A stretch of 64,000 nt of DNA, from positions 1-64,000 of the forward strand of contig CAYQKF010000010.1 of assembly GCA_964417935.1 (NCBI GenBank). Reading direction: 5' to 3'. The notes beneath the pieces were generated by a model. The model was not told where the DNA came from, searched no databases, and saw only the letters and a program-made list of their open reading frames with translations. This stretch comes from NIOZ-UU13 sp964417935. GTDB taxonomy: Bacteria; Planctomycetota; Phycisphaerae; Sedimentisphaerales; Anaerobacaceae. Below are positions 8,521 to 17,485 of the stretch, one piece after another. How positions within the stretch are numbered: position 1 is the stretch's first letter; each line of letters opens with the position of its first letter. Made by a program: the position numbers and the translations under genes.

Positions 8521-10644
8521 TCAAATCTTTAAAAGGCCGGCATATTTTACCATCAGCGATTTTGTCTGTCCCGTATTAAATTTGACTACGACAACGCTGT
8601 TTTCACCCATATCAATAAACTCTTTGACCCTGCCAAGGCCAAAAGATTTGTGTCGTACTAACTGGCCTGGGTCAAAATGAGGTATAGCCTGGCTGATTTG
8701 GTGATTATCATCGTAACATTCGTCTTCTTCTGATTGTTCGGTAATCTCCCGGCCAAGTTCGAAAAGAAACTGCGAGGGTATTGTTCGCAGCATCTGGCCT
8801 CGCACGGTTCGGTACCGGGCATAACTAATATGTAAGCCTGTTTTGGCACGGGTTATACCGACAAAAAAGAGCCGGCGTTCCTCTTCCAGCTCGTCTTGGT
8901 CTTCACTTGCGTTACTTCTTTCGTGAGGTAATAAGCCATCTTCGAGGCCGACGATAAAGACATTTTCAAATTCGAGGCCCTTTGCGGCGTGCAAAGTCAT
9001 TAGCGCAACGCGGTCGCTGGAGATGTCGTATGCATCGGTGTCGCTGAAGAGAGATATTTGCTGAAGATAATCGACCAACGAAGGCTCCTCTGTCGCCTGG
9101 TCATATTGCACAACGGCGTTTATCAGCTCGTTGATGTTTTCCAGTGCGTTTTCGCCCTCAGGGCCGGCTGCTCGGAGAGATTCCTCTAATCCCGATTCGG
9201 CAAAGACACGTTCGGCAAGCGGTGCGACTTGCCCGGAGACGTCTTTTTTAAACTTTTCGAGCATATTGGCAAAGACAGCGAGCTTAGCCTTTGCGGCCTT
9301 GGAAAGAGATTCGATATGCTCTATCTTCTTTAGGGCTTTAAAAAGATTGATTCCATTGTGGGCGGCGTAAGAACGAACTCTATCTGTTGTTACCTTTCCT
9401 ATACCCCGAGCGGGTGTGTTTATGATACGCAATAGCGCGATTTCATCATCAGGGTTGACAAGGATTTTTAAATAGGCAAGCAGGTCGCGGATTTCTTTTC
9501 TCCTGTAGAATTCCACGCCCCGGACAACCTGATAGGGTATCTTATTCTGAATAAATGCCTCTTCGAGCACACGGCTCATAGCGTTAACACGATAGAACAC
9601 GGCCATATCTTTGAGACAAACGCCTTTTTCAGTCAGCTCTTTTACCTGTTGGGCAACGGCCTGTGCCTCTTCGTCCTCATCCTCGAAGACACATACGGCA
9701 ACGTCCCCGGCAGGCGGCTTTGTGGGGACAAGTTTTTTTTCTTTGCGATTTCGGTTAAATGCAATCAAATTGTCGGCCAAAGTGAGGATGTTTGCGGTAC
9801 TGCGAAAATTCTCTTCGAGTTTGACAATTGTGGCGTCGGGCCAATCGTTTTCAAAAGCCAATATATTGCGAATATCGGCCCCCCGCCAGCGGTAGATGGA
9901 TTGGTCCGGGTCGCTGGTTGCGCAAATGTTGTTGTGCTGCGAAACGAGGGCTTTAGCGATTTTATACTGGGCGTGGTTCGTGTCCTGGTATTCGTCGATT
10001 AGCAGAAATTTGAAACGTTCCCCAAGCTCGTGCCTAACATCGGGACAGTCCCCCAATAAAAAAGCCGTCTTCATCAGTAAATCGTCAAAATCCAGGCCGT
10101 TTCGTTCACTCAGGATACGCTGATAGCCCTGATATATTTCAGCTAATGTCCTGGAGAAAAAATCGTCGGCGTTGTTCTTAAAAGATTCGGCATCTATCAG
10201 CTTGTTTTTCAGGGTGGAAATCGCATCGAGCATTCGGGCAGGAGAAAAGTTCGTCGTATCAAGCTCGCAATCTTTGATGGCCTGTTTGATACATCTGGTC
10301 TGGTCGGCAGCGTCATAGACACTAAAGTTGGAGTTTATACCGGCTTTGTCCGCGTATCGGCGAAGAATTCTGACACATAACGAGTGATAGGTGCTGATAT
10401 GTGCACCGGCACTGGCACCAAGGGCAAATGCCCTTTGGCGCATCTCCTCGGCGGCCTTGTTCGTGAAAGTTATTGCGCAAATATTGTATGGCCGAATGCC
10501 TGAGTCAATAAGCGCTGCGATTCGATAAGTGATTACGCGAGTTTTACCGCTGCCGGGGCCGGCAAGAACAAGCAGCGGTCCTTCAACGTGAAAGACAGCT
10601 TTTCTTTGCGAAGGGGTTAATTGTTGCGAAAGTGCATCATCCAT
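8521..10644 (-). CDS. pcrA: UvrD/PcrA-type ATP-dependent 3'-5' DNA helicase
   Basis: 707 residues from the ATG at 10644. Superfamily 1 motifs are all visible: Walker A AGPGSGKT, AITFTNKAA (Ia), LLIDEYQDT (II), DQSIYRWRGAD (III), ENFRS (IV), TLHAAKGLEFENVF (V) and GITRAK (VI). The C-terminal tail (VRHKSFGLGRV ... SLMVKYA) is the extension seen in PcrA proteins. It unwinds DNA in repair and plasmid or replication-fork processing. A TTG start at 10698 would add 18 residues with no better ribosome site; the ATG fits the family start. A decayed second copy of its last ~100 bp lies at 5029-5128. Confidence 0.93.
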   Translation of the reverse strand: MDDALSQQLTPSQRKAVFHVEGPLLVLAGPGSGKTRVITYRIAALIDSGIRPYNICAITFTNKAAEEMRQRAFALGASAGAHISTYHSLCVRILRRYADKAGINSNFSVYDAADQTRCIKQAIKDCELDTTNFSPARMLDAISTLKNKLIDAESFKNNADDFFSRTLAEIYQGYQRILSERNGLDFDDLLMKTAFLLGDCPDVRHELGERFKFLLIDEYQDTNHAQYKIAKALVSQHNNICATSDPDQSIYRWRGADIRNILAFENDWPDATIVKLEENFRSTANILTLADNLIAFNRNRKEKKLVPTKPPAGDVAVCVFEDEDEEAQAVAQQVKELTEKGVCLKDMAVFYRVNAMSRVLEEAFIQNKIPYQVVRGVEFYRRKEIRDLLAYLKILVNPDDEIALLRIINTPARGIGKVTTDRVRSYAAHNGINLFKALKKIEHIESLSKAAKAKLAVFANMLEKFKKDVSGQVAPLAERVFAESGLEESLRAAGPEGENALENINELINAVVQYDQATEEPSLVDYLQQISLFSDTDAYDISSDRVALMTLHAAKGLEFENVFIVGLEDGLLPHERSNASEDQDELEEERRLFFVGITRAKTGLHISYARYRTVRGQMLRTIPSQFLFELGREITEQSEEDECYDDNHQISQAIPHFDPGQLVRHKSFGLGRVKEFIDMGENSVVVVKFNTGQTKSLMVKYAGLLKI

Positions 10645-10710
10645 AACTGAGACCGGCCGCCCCGCACCGGTCTGGCGTGAACCAGGAGTTTCTAACAAAA
10701 TAATCCGAAT

Positions 10711-10815
10711 GTCATTCCTTCGCTTCGCTCAAGGACATGTCTGAGCGGAACGGAGAGTAGCGAAGAATCTCTAATCCTTTTCTAATACCAGATGCTTCGC
10801 TTTGCTCAGCATGAC
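10711..10815. repeat. REP-like element, GTCATTCTGAGC family
   Basis: Begins GTCATTCC and ends GCTCAGCATGAC, with CTGAGCGG and AGCGAAGAATCT inside. It lies just upstream of the pcrA-like gene. Confidence 0.7.
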
Positions 10816-10867
10816 AATAAGAGAAAACATTCATTTTGTTAGAAGCTTTAAGCTCAATAGGTGCGGG

Positions 10868-12652
10868 TCATTTTGCTTTTTCTGATTGTTTCCTGAGTTT
10901 TTCCTCCTCGGCTTCCAATTGCCTGAAAAGCTCCGGCCTTTCGATTCTTATCCGGCTAAGCAGAGTCTGCCTTAAGTAAGGTGGATATTGCTGGTCGTTA
11001 AGAAAGTCAAACAACGCAAAGTATCTTAACAGCTTGAAATCGGGCAGGTCAATCCTGTTTTCATCACTATATTTCGACTGGTAGTAGTTATAAATCTCTT
11101 CTGCCATTTTTTCTCTGCCGACTGCCGCCTCGTCATCGCGGATTGCATATAGGTAGTAACTTTCCCTCAGAAGCAGGATTATCTGTTCTTTTGCATCATT
11201 TATGCCTATGGTTTCGAGTTCTTCAGCAAAGCGCTTTCTCGCAAAAGCCACAAGCGAGACTTTGAAGTCCTCTAAAGGATACAGTTTTCTCAATTGGTCA
11301 TAAATCTTTTGTGCCTGGGTTTTGTGCCCCGCCTGATAGAAGGAAAGTACGGCATTCCTGAGCATATTCCGGTGGCCGTTCTGAAGGGATTCATAGCGGC
11401 CCTGGTCTTCGCCGTCTTTGTATTTTTCGAGAATTGCCAGCACGGACTTGTTATACGGCTCGAAGAGCCTCAAATCCGGTCGCAAAAATACTTCTTTGTA
11501 CATTCGCTGCGTTTGAGGTTGCTGTGAAGAATCCTGCGAGGATGCCGGAAGCGATAACTCGTAGATGAATATTTTGCCGTTGCGGAAGAGATTCTGCAAA
11601 CTATGAGCTACGATGCGGTCGGTATTGGTTTCATCTGCTTCTATTTCCCGGTTATCCTCTTTCGCAGCAATTTGCAGACCTTTGACGGCCCAGTAAATTG
11701 CGTGACTGTCGGGATGCCGCCAATCCAGAGGCAAATGTGTATTCGGGTCGCTCCAATCGATAGGGCCGTAGGTTCCATTTATCTCTCGCATTAAAGCCGG
11801 GTCAAGTTTCCAAGCTTTACGTAACTGCCAGGCCCTGGCGAAAGTATCAAACTTCTCGAGGGCTTCTGTACCTCTGAAATCATCTATCGTCTTACCGGCG
11901 GCGGGATTAAACCTTCTTGAGTTTTCTCTCAGGGATAAATAATTACTCACAAACTCATCGTCATGGGAAAACACTTTGTCGGCAGATTTTAGTGCCTTGA
12001 TTAGCAAGGCCGCATTCGGGTCTTTGGTGATTTCCTGCCAGCCGAGAGGCGCTTCGGCAAGTGCATCGAAATACTGGTTGTCTGCAGAACCGAGCAGCGG
12101 TTCCATCGCTTCAGCCAATTTCAGCTTATAATGTTTGTGTGCGTCGTCTGAGACACCGCCTATTTTGTGCTGGAATATCCTGCCAAGTTCACGATAGAGC
12201 GTCATTGCCGTGGGATTTAGCGGAATACCCTGATCGCGAAGCAGCTCGTAACCGTTTTTTACCCATTGCCATCTTTGTTCCGGCTGGGTTGCGGGTATAG
12301 CGACTGAGATGTTATAAGCCATATTCCAGGCTTGGAACTCCCAGACTGATGCGAAACGAGGCTGCAAGGTGGTTATCCATTCTGCAAGCTGCCTTGCGTC
12401 GAAGAACTGGCCTTCCTCTTTTAGCTTATCAGCCCGCATCCATAAGATATCTACGACCAGGCCGCGAAAAGCCCCCATCGCAACCGTTGCAAATGCCAGT
12501 GAAGGCGGCGCATTTTCAAGCGGCTCATTGCTTATGAGTTTCATTTCCTGACGCTGTGAGTTTATGTAATCGAGCTGCATACCGGCGCCGATAAGCAAAA
12601 CGACCGCAAGAATTATACAGACAAAGCAGATTATTCTGTCGCGCAAACGCAT
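10868..12652 (-). CDS. Membrane-anchored TPR-like protein of unknown function
   Basis: 594 residues. One N-terminal membrane anchor (RIICFVCIILAVVLLIGAGM) precedes a long, mostly helical exterior domain. That domain has TPR-like stretches such as NAVLSFYQAGHKTQAQKIYDQL and a charged C-terminus. I do not recognise a named family. It lies directly downstream of the ABC-2 permease and ATPase genes on the same strand, so it may work with that exporter. An in-frame ATG at 12697 exists, but its extra 15 residues are encoded by a hairpin repeat that continues out of the gene, so I prefer 12652. Confidence 0.6.
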   Translation of the reverse strand: MRLRDRIICFVCIILAVVLLIGAGMQLDYINSQRQEMKLISNEPLENAPPSLAFATVAMGAFRGLVVDILWMRADKLKEEGQFFDARQLAEWITTLQPRFASVWEFQAWNMAYNISVAIPATQPEQRWQWVKNGYELLRDQGIPLNPTAMTLYRELGRIFQHKIGGVSDDAHKHYKLKLAEAMEPLLGSADNQYFDALAEAPLGWQEITKDPNAALLIKALKSADKVFSHDDEFVSNYLSLRENSRRFNPAAGKTIDDFRGTEALEKFDTFARAWQLRKAWKLDPALMREINGTYGPIDWSDPNTHLPLDWRHPDSHAIYWAVKGLQIAAKEDNREIEADETNTDRIVAHSLQNLFRNGKIFIYELSLPASSQDSSQQPQTQRMYKEVFLRPDLRLFEPYNKSVLAILEKYKDGEDQGRYESLQNGHRNMLRNAVLSFYQAGHKTQAQKIYDQLRKLYPLEDFKVSLVAFARKRFAEELETIGINDAKEQIILLLRESYYLYAIRDDEAAVGREKMAEEIYNYYQSKYSDENRIDLPDFKLLRYFALFDFLNDQQYPPYLRQTLLSRIRIERPELFRQLEAEEEKLRKQSEKAK

Positions 12653-12708
12653 TCTCAATACTCGATTCGTGGCATGGCCTTCAAGGCCGTGATTCAATCA
12701 CGGGCAAG

Positions 12709-12768
12709 ATGCCCGTGCCACAGATGCCCGTGCCACAAATGCCCGTGCCACAGATGCCCGTGCCACAT
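12709..12768. repeat. Four 15-bp tandem repeats
   Basis: Four head-to-tail units of ATGCCCGTGCCACAG (last base variable) at 12709, 12724, 12739 and 12754. The array abuts the stop codon of the permease gene. A related hairpin, GGCCTTCAAGGCC plus GATTCAATC, continues to 12660. Confidence 0.9.
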
Positions 12769-14123
12769 TAGACTATAATTTTTGCAATTTCCCGATAACT
12801 AAAAATCAGTAAGGCAAGAAGCAATAATAAAAACGCTTTAATACAAACCATAACAGCGGCGCATTTGGCCAATAAGGGCCAGCTCAACAATCGCGCAGGA
12901 ACCAGGAACTTTGTAGGATTAAATTTATCAAACTTCGGCAAAAGTTGAATCACTAACTTAATGGTGTACGAATAAATCACACTAATGTTTTCACTCAGGA
13001 AGCTGAAGGATTCGATGACAAAACCGCTGACGCTTGCCGTGGAGAAAAGCACAAGGCAAAGCAATATAGCCACAGGGAACGACAGGAAAGTCGAAGCTAA
13101 TATTCCCAGGCACGCTAAGAAAATCAAACGAAACAGTATTAAAAGAACAGCCCTTACGAAATTGCCGGTGAAGGTATCGGCTTTGTAGAGCACCTCTATA
13201 CCGTCCGGCGGAAAGAATATGACCGTATTGTTTAGAGGGGCGTTCAGAAATGCGACAGCCAGATGGCCATGTTCGGGTACGACGTCGGCGGGGACTTCTA
13301 TTTCGTGAAAATTTCGGACCGAGTGTTTGTGGATGCGGTCATAAATCGGGCTTTTGCTTTCCGTGCCGTATCTGATGTATTGATAGTCACCTGCAAACCA
13401 TCTGCCATAGACCTGCATATCCGGCGGGTTTACCGCAACATCGTATTTGAATTTTATAAACATACTTTGGGCAAGAGGGTCAACGTTATCGAATTCCCAG
13501 ACCAGCACCTGACCGACATCAGCAGCACGTTTGGCAAGTTGTTGTTGCCTGGTAAGCTCGGCGATGATTTCATCACGCGAGAGATTCTCCGGCAATTCGT
13601 TGCTTATTTCAAGTTTTTTGTAGGTATCCTCAACCTCTTGGGAGACATCAACTGGGGGAACGGTTAAAGCGGCCCGTGCGGTGAAAAACTCGTTGTTGGC
13701 CTGGATACGTTCAGTCTCGATTGCATTGAAAAATTCCGGTGTGTAAATAGTAATTGTGTATATTATAGCTGCAAACAAACTGAGCAAAATCACATCCAAT
13801 AATACTACGCCGAGCAGTTTGCCCAGAAGAAACTCAAATCGGCGAATAGGCTTTGTGATAACTGTATATATCTGTCTTTGCTCAATATCGCTGGTTACCG
13901 AGTAAATTGAGATTATTATTGTGAGCAGGCAGAGCAAAAGACTGGTCAGCGAAAGACCGTAGCTTACAAAGGTCTGCAGCCTGCCTTTCAACGTCCCGTC
14001 GCCTGTCGTTGAAACGCCCATAACGGGAAGCAGGACGAGCAGCAGGATTAGAAAAACAGCGGCTACTTTCATCCGCAAGGCCTGCTTTATGGTATTTGTG
14101 GCGACAGCCCAGATACTACGCAT
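12768..14123 (-). CDS. ABC-2 type exporter permease
   Basis: 451 residues. A first hydrophobic segment at about 20-37 is followed by several membrane helices before residue 130. A large extracytoplasmic domain spans about 130-310, and four or more helices close the protein. The EQRQIYTVITKPIRRFEFLLGK segment after the second helix group is typical of ABC-2 permeases related to NosY and gliding exporters. It overlaps the ATPase gene by 8 bp, so the two are translationally coupled and should form one transporter. The substrate is unknown. Confidence 0.8.
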   Translation of the reverse strand: MRSIWAVATNTIKQALRMKVAAVFLILLLVLLPVMGVSTTGDGTLKGRLQTFVSYGLSLTSLLLCLLTIIISIYSVTSDIEQRQIYTVITKPIRRFEFLLGKLLGVVLLDVILLSLFAAIIYTITIYTPEFFNAIETERIQANNEFFTARAALTVPPVDVSQEVEDTYKKLEISNELPENLSRDEIIAELTRQQQLAKRAADVGQVLVWEFDNVDPLAQSMFIKFKYDVAVNPPDMQVYGRWFAGDYQYIRYGTESKSPIYDRIHKHSVRNFHEIEVPADVVPEHGHLAVAFLNAPLNNTVIFFPPDGIEVLYKADTFTGNFVRAVLLILFRLIFLACLGILASTFLSFPVAILLCLVLFSTASVSGFVIESFSFLSENISVIYSYTIKLVIQLLPKFDKFNPTKFLVPARLLSWPLLAKCAAVMVCIKAFLLLLLALLIFSYREIAKIIV

Positions 14124-15363
14124 CGCCTACATCTCCTGCCTGTGATTTGTCAGTTTGCTCTTTGTCCTCACCTTGAGGGGGCCGGCGACCTGTGAGCTTC
14201 TCTAAAATGCTTTCGTTGATTTGCTCGGCCAGTGGGGCTTCGGATTCGACCGGTTGTGTTGTAACTTGCTCGTCTTTAACAACAGGTTCGGGCGACGACG
14301 ACTCAGCCGAGCCGGCTAATTTACTTAACAACTGTTCATCGGGTTCGGGTGTGGGACGTTCAACGGGGACAACCTTTTCTGTTGTTTGAGTTTTCGGTGA
14401 ACCCTCTTGAGATATCGGTGCAGAGACGAGTTTATCGAGTATATCTTCCGCAGTGGTTTGCCGTGTGAGAAAATCGCCAATTTTAGTAGTGCTGACTGCA
14501 CCGCTTGTGGTCTGGGCCTGTTGTTGAGCGGCTGCTACGGTTTTGATGAAAAATGTCTCGAGTTTGTCCATCGGAGAAGTTACTACGCAATCGGCATCTT
14601 CGTCCTCAATTAGCTGCTTTATCCTCTCAATGGCCGTATCGCTTATAGCATCCATAGTAATCTGTCTTTTATTTGTCTGCTGTAAGAGGTCCCGAACCTG
14701 GCCCTGGCTCTGGATTTTGCCGCTGTAGAGAATTGCGATTCTATCGCAAACATCTTCGACGTCCGCAAGCAGATGGCTGCAAAGTAAAACTGTCTTGCCG
14801 CGTTCTGCAAGCTTCAGGATTAAATCCTTTATCTGCCTTGTTCCGATAGGGTCGAGTCCGGTTGTCGGCTCATCCAATATAAGTAAGTCGGGGTCGTTTA
14901 TCAGTGCCTGTGCCAGGCCGATTCTGCGTGCCATACCCTTCGAAAACGTCCCAACGGGTCTGTTTGCGACGGCCTTTAACCCGACCATATCGAGCAGAGC
15001 TTCGATACGCATTTTTCGCACTCTGGCGGGCAGACCAAATAAACTGCCGTAGAAATCCAGCGTTTCGCGGGCGTTCAAGTACCTGTAAAGATAGGACTCC
15101 TCAGGCAAAAAACCGATTCTGGAGTTGATTTTAGGGTCTGCTCCATCACCACCAAGAACCAACGCCCTTCCCTTTGTCGGATAAAGTAGGCCTAACAGCA
15201 TCTTCAGGGTAGTTGTTTTGCCGGAGCCGTTGGGGCCTAAAAGGCCGAAGACTTCATTGTAACGAACCTGTAAATTCAGGTCGTCCACAGCATAAACCTT
15301 AGCCCGTCCCCACCAGTCTGAAAAAATCTTGGTCAAAGAGAAAGTTTCAACGGCGTATTCCAT
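14116..15363 (-). CDS. ABC transporter ATP-binding protein with long acidic tail
   Basis: 415 residues. Residues 1-235 are a full ABC ATPase: Walker A GPNGSGKTT, signature FSKGMARRIGLA, Walker B LLILDEPTTGLDP and H-loop LLCSHLL. Residues about 310-415 form a Pro/Glu/Thr-rich, probably disordered extension (for example PVERPTPEPDEQLL) that ordinary ABC-2 ATPases lack. It pairs with the overlapping permease gene downstream. The substrate cannot be told from sequence. Confidence 0.87.
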   Translation of the reverse strand: MEYAVETFSLTKIFSDWWGRAKVYAVDDLNLQVRYNEVFGLLGPNGSGKTTTLKMLLGLLYPTKGRALVLGGDGADPKINSRIGFLPEESYLYRYLNARETLDFYGSLFGLPARVRKMRIEALLDMVGLKAVANRPVGTFSKGMARRIGLAQALINDPDLLILDEPTTGLDPIGTRQIKDLILKLAERGKTVLLCSHLLADVEDVCDRIAILYSGKIQSQGQVRDLLQQTNKRQITMDAISDTAIERIKQLIEDEDADCVVTSPMDKLETFFIKTVAAAQQQAQTTSGAVSTTKIGDFLTRQTTAEDILDKLVSAPISQEGSPKTQTTEKVVPVERPTPEPDEQLLSKLAGSAESSSPEPVVKDEQVTTQPVESEAPLAEQINESILEKLTGRRPPQGEDKEQTDKSQAGDVGDA

Positions 15364-15406
15364 AGTTTCGCATCTCGTATATCGTATTGCGTATATCGTA
15401 TCGCGT
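15364..15406. repeat. Heptad array, unit about TATCGTA
   Basis: About six 7-bp units (TTTCGCA, TCTCGTA, TATCGTA, TTGCGTA, TATCGTA and a partial one), directly upstream of the ABC ATPase start and adjoining the REP-like element at 15409-15515. Confidence 0.75.
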
Positions 15407-15408
15407 TT

Positions 15409-15515
15409 GTCATTCTGAGCGCCAGGGAAGAATCTGGCCGACGAAGAAGAGATTCTTCACTTCGCTACCCCTTCGGCTTCGCTCAGGGCTAAAGGCTATT
15501 TCCGTTCAGAATGAC
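15409..15515. repeat. REP-like element, GTCATTCTGAGC family
   Basis: Begins GTCATTCTGAGCG and ends CGTTCAGAATGAC, a good terminal inverted repeat, with GAAGAATCT and GATTCTTC inside. A short heptad run (TACGCAT, CACGCAT, CACGATT) follows at 15530-15550. Confidence 0.8.
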
Positions 15516-15541
15516 AGAAGAGTTATTATACGCATCACGCA

Positions 15542-17461
15542 TCACGATTCTAGTTCCTCACCGTAGCGGACAAGTCGAGCACTGTTGAAGACGACAATCA
15601 GTGAGCCGGCAAAATGCAAAGCGGCGGCGTAAACCGCGGGCAGCCACCCCGCTGCTCCTGCCGTGTCGCCAAGAATGACAAATAATATTCCAAAGCCGAG
15701 ATTTTGAGTGATAACTCCTCTCGTTTTTCGAGAAAGTCGGACAAGGAAAGGCAGCCGCTTCAAGTCGTCGCTCATCAGGGCAATCGAAGCAGAATTTATG
15801 GCTACGTCACTGCCGGCGGCACCCATAGCAATACCCAAGTCGCCTGCTGCCAAAGCAGGGGCATCGTTTATACCGTCACCGACAACTACAACGGTATGAC
15901 CGTCTTTTCTTATCTGCTCGACAATCGCTAATTTATCCTGAGGCAAACAATGTGCCTTAAAATCGGTACAGTTCAGCTCAGCAGCAACACGGCTGGCCAC
16001 CTCATTCCGGTCGCCGGTAAGCATCGTTACTCTTTTTATGCCGATATTGAGCAATTCCTTAACGGCTTGCCGGGCTTCGGGTCTGGTTTTATCCTGCAAA
16101 CCAATCCAGCCTATGCAATTCGAATCTTTCGCTACATAAAGAGTGCTGAAGCCCTGCTCCTCGTGCAGAGCAGGGTCGGAAACGTTACTTATATCTACGT
16201 TGTTTTCCTTGAGGAAGGTATCTCTTCCGACATAAATTGTAGATTTATCGACCAGGGCGGTTACACCTTTACCCGGCGTTTCCTGGAAGTTGTCCGTAGC
16301 AGGTAAAGAAAGGTTTGCCTCCTTTGCCACCTCCTTCAGTGCCCTTGCGGCCGGATGTTTACTCATCTGCTCGGCGGATGCGGCCACGGCCAATAAATCA
16401 GCCGGCTCGACACCCTCAGCAGGTGTCAGTTTCGTTACATACAGCCGACCGGTTGTTACCGTCCCTGTCTTGTCGAACACCATCGCCGTCATCTTACCTG
16501 CAATCTCAAGGTCGGCGACGTTCTTTATCAGGATACCAAGACGGGCGGAGGCCGATATCGCCGCCACCATTGCCGTCGGCGTCGCCAGAATCAACGCACA
16601 CGGACACGAGACAACAAGTATCACAATAGCTCTGTCAATATCACGGGTGAAGAATAAAACTATGCCGGCAATCATCAGGATTGTTGGTGTGTACCACTTA
16701 ACGTAGCGGTCGATTATCCGCATAATCGGTATCTTCGTTTGTTCGGCCTGTATAATCAGCGACTGGACCTTGCCGAGAGTTGTATCTTTGCCGGCCTTGG
16801 TTACCGTAATATCCAGGACGCCCGTAAGGTTGTTCGTGCCGGCAAAGACCTGCATCCCAGGGACCTTATCGACGGGCAGAGATTCTCCTGTTATTGTTGC
16901 TTCATTGACGGAGCTGAGTCCGTTTACAACTTCACCGTCTGCCGGTATGTTATCACCGGGACGGGCACGGATGAAGTCGCCGGGCTTTAGACTGCTGACT
17001 TTAACTTCTCTTTCACCACCCTCACTGTCGATGAGGTTCGCCTTTGTAGGTGTGAGCTTTATCAGCGATTCGATTGAGGCGCGGGCCCCCAGGGCGGTGC
17101 GAGTTTCAATTAGCTCGCTCAGGAGCATAAAAAATGCAACGATACCTGCGGTGGTATAATCCTGGGTTGCAAAGGCTGCGATTATGGCCAGAGCAACCAG
17201 TTCGTCCATATGCGCCTGCCCTTTAATAAGGCTTTTTATTGCATGAAAGACGATGGGAGCACCGAGCAGTATAGCACCGGCCATTGCTAAAAACTCAGCA
17301 TTGAAGCTGCCGCTGCCGTAAATGAGCTTCGCAATACCGCTGTTTATCAGCAGCATTCCGCCGGCCAACGTTCCTAACAGGGCCATACTTACCCGTATCT
17401 GCTTGCCGTGAGTGTGCTCGGCGGCGAGGTCATCTTTAAGATGTAAATGTTCGTGAGCCAT
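15542..17461 (-). CDS. P1B-type heavy-metal translocating ATPase
   Basis: 639 residues. P-type motifs: TGES (191-194), CPC in the membrane (286-288), phosphorylation DKTGT (Asp330), HP motif KHPAARAL, MLTGD and GDGINDAPAL. CPC places it among soft-metal pumps (Cu, Zn, Cd). There is no N-terminal HMA or CxxC domain; instead a short His-rich head (HEHLHLKDDLAAEHTHG). The last helix reads ALHFAGSLIVV, unlike the DxG of typical Zn/Cd pumps, so metal specificity is open. It lies 24 bp downstream of the SPFH genes, probably in the same transcript. Confidence 0.88.
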   Translation of the reverse strand: MAHEHLHLKDDLAAEHTHGKQIRVSMALLGTLAGGMLLINSGIAKLIYGSGSFNAEFLAMAGAILLGAPIVFHAIKSLIKGQAHMDELVALAIIAAFATQDYTTAGIVAFFMLLSELIETRTALGARASIESLIKLTPTKANLIDSEGGEREVKVSSLKPGDFIRARPGDNIPADGEVVNGLSSVNEATITGESLPVDKVPGMQVFAGTNNLTGVLDITVTKAGKDTTLGKVQSLIIQAEQTKIPIMRIIDRYVKWYTPTILMIAGIVLFFTRDIDRAIVILVVSCPCALILATPTAMVAAISASARLGILIKNVADLEIAGKMTAMVFDKTGTVTTGRLYVTKLTPAEGVEPADLLAVAASAEQMSKHPAARALKEVAKEANLSLPATDNFQETPGKGVTALVDKSTIYVGRDTFLKENNVDISNVSDPALHEEQGFSTLYVAKDSNCIGWIGLQDKTRPEARQAVKELLNIGIKRVTMLTGDRNEVASRVAAELNCTDFKAHCLPQDKLAIVEQIRKDGHTVVVVGDGINDAPALAAGDLGIAMGAAGSDVAINSASIALMSDDLKRLPFLVRLSRKTRGVITQNLGFGILFVILGDTAGAAGWLPAVYAAALHFAGSLIVVFNSARLVRYGEELES

Positions 17462-17485
17462 AGTTTCGTATTTCGTACATGGTAA

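Noticed and set aside
15542..17461. CopA-type copper ATPase
   Set aside because: The metal-binding head and the copper-pump signature residues of the last helices are not visible, so the metal is left open.
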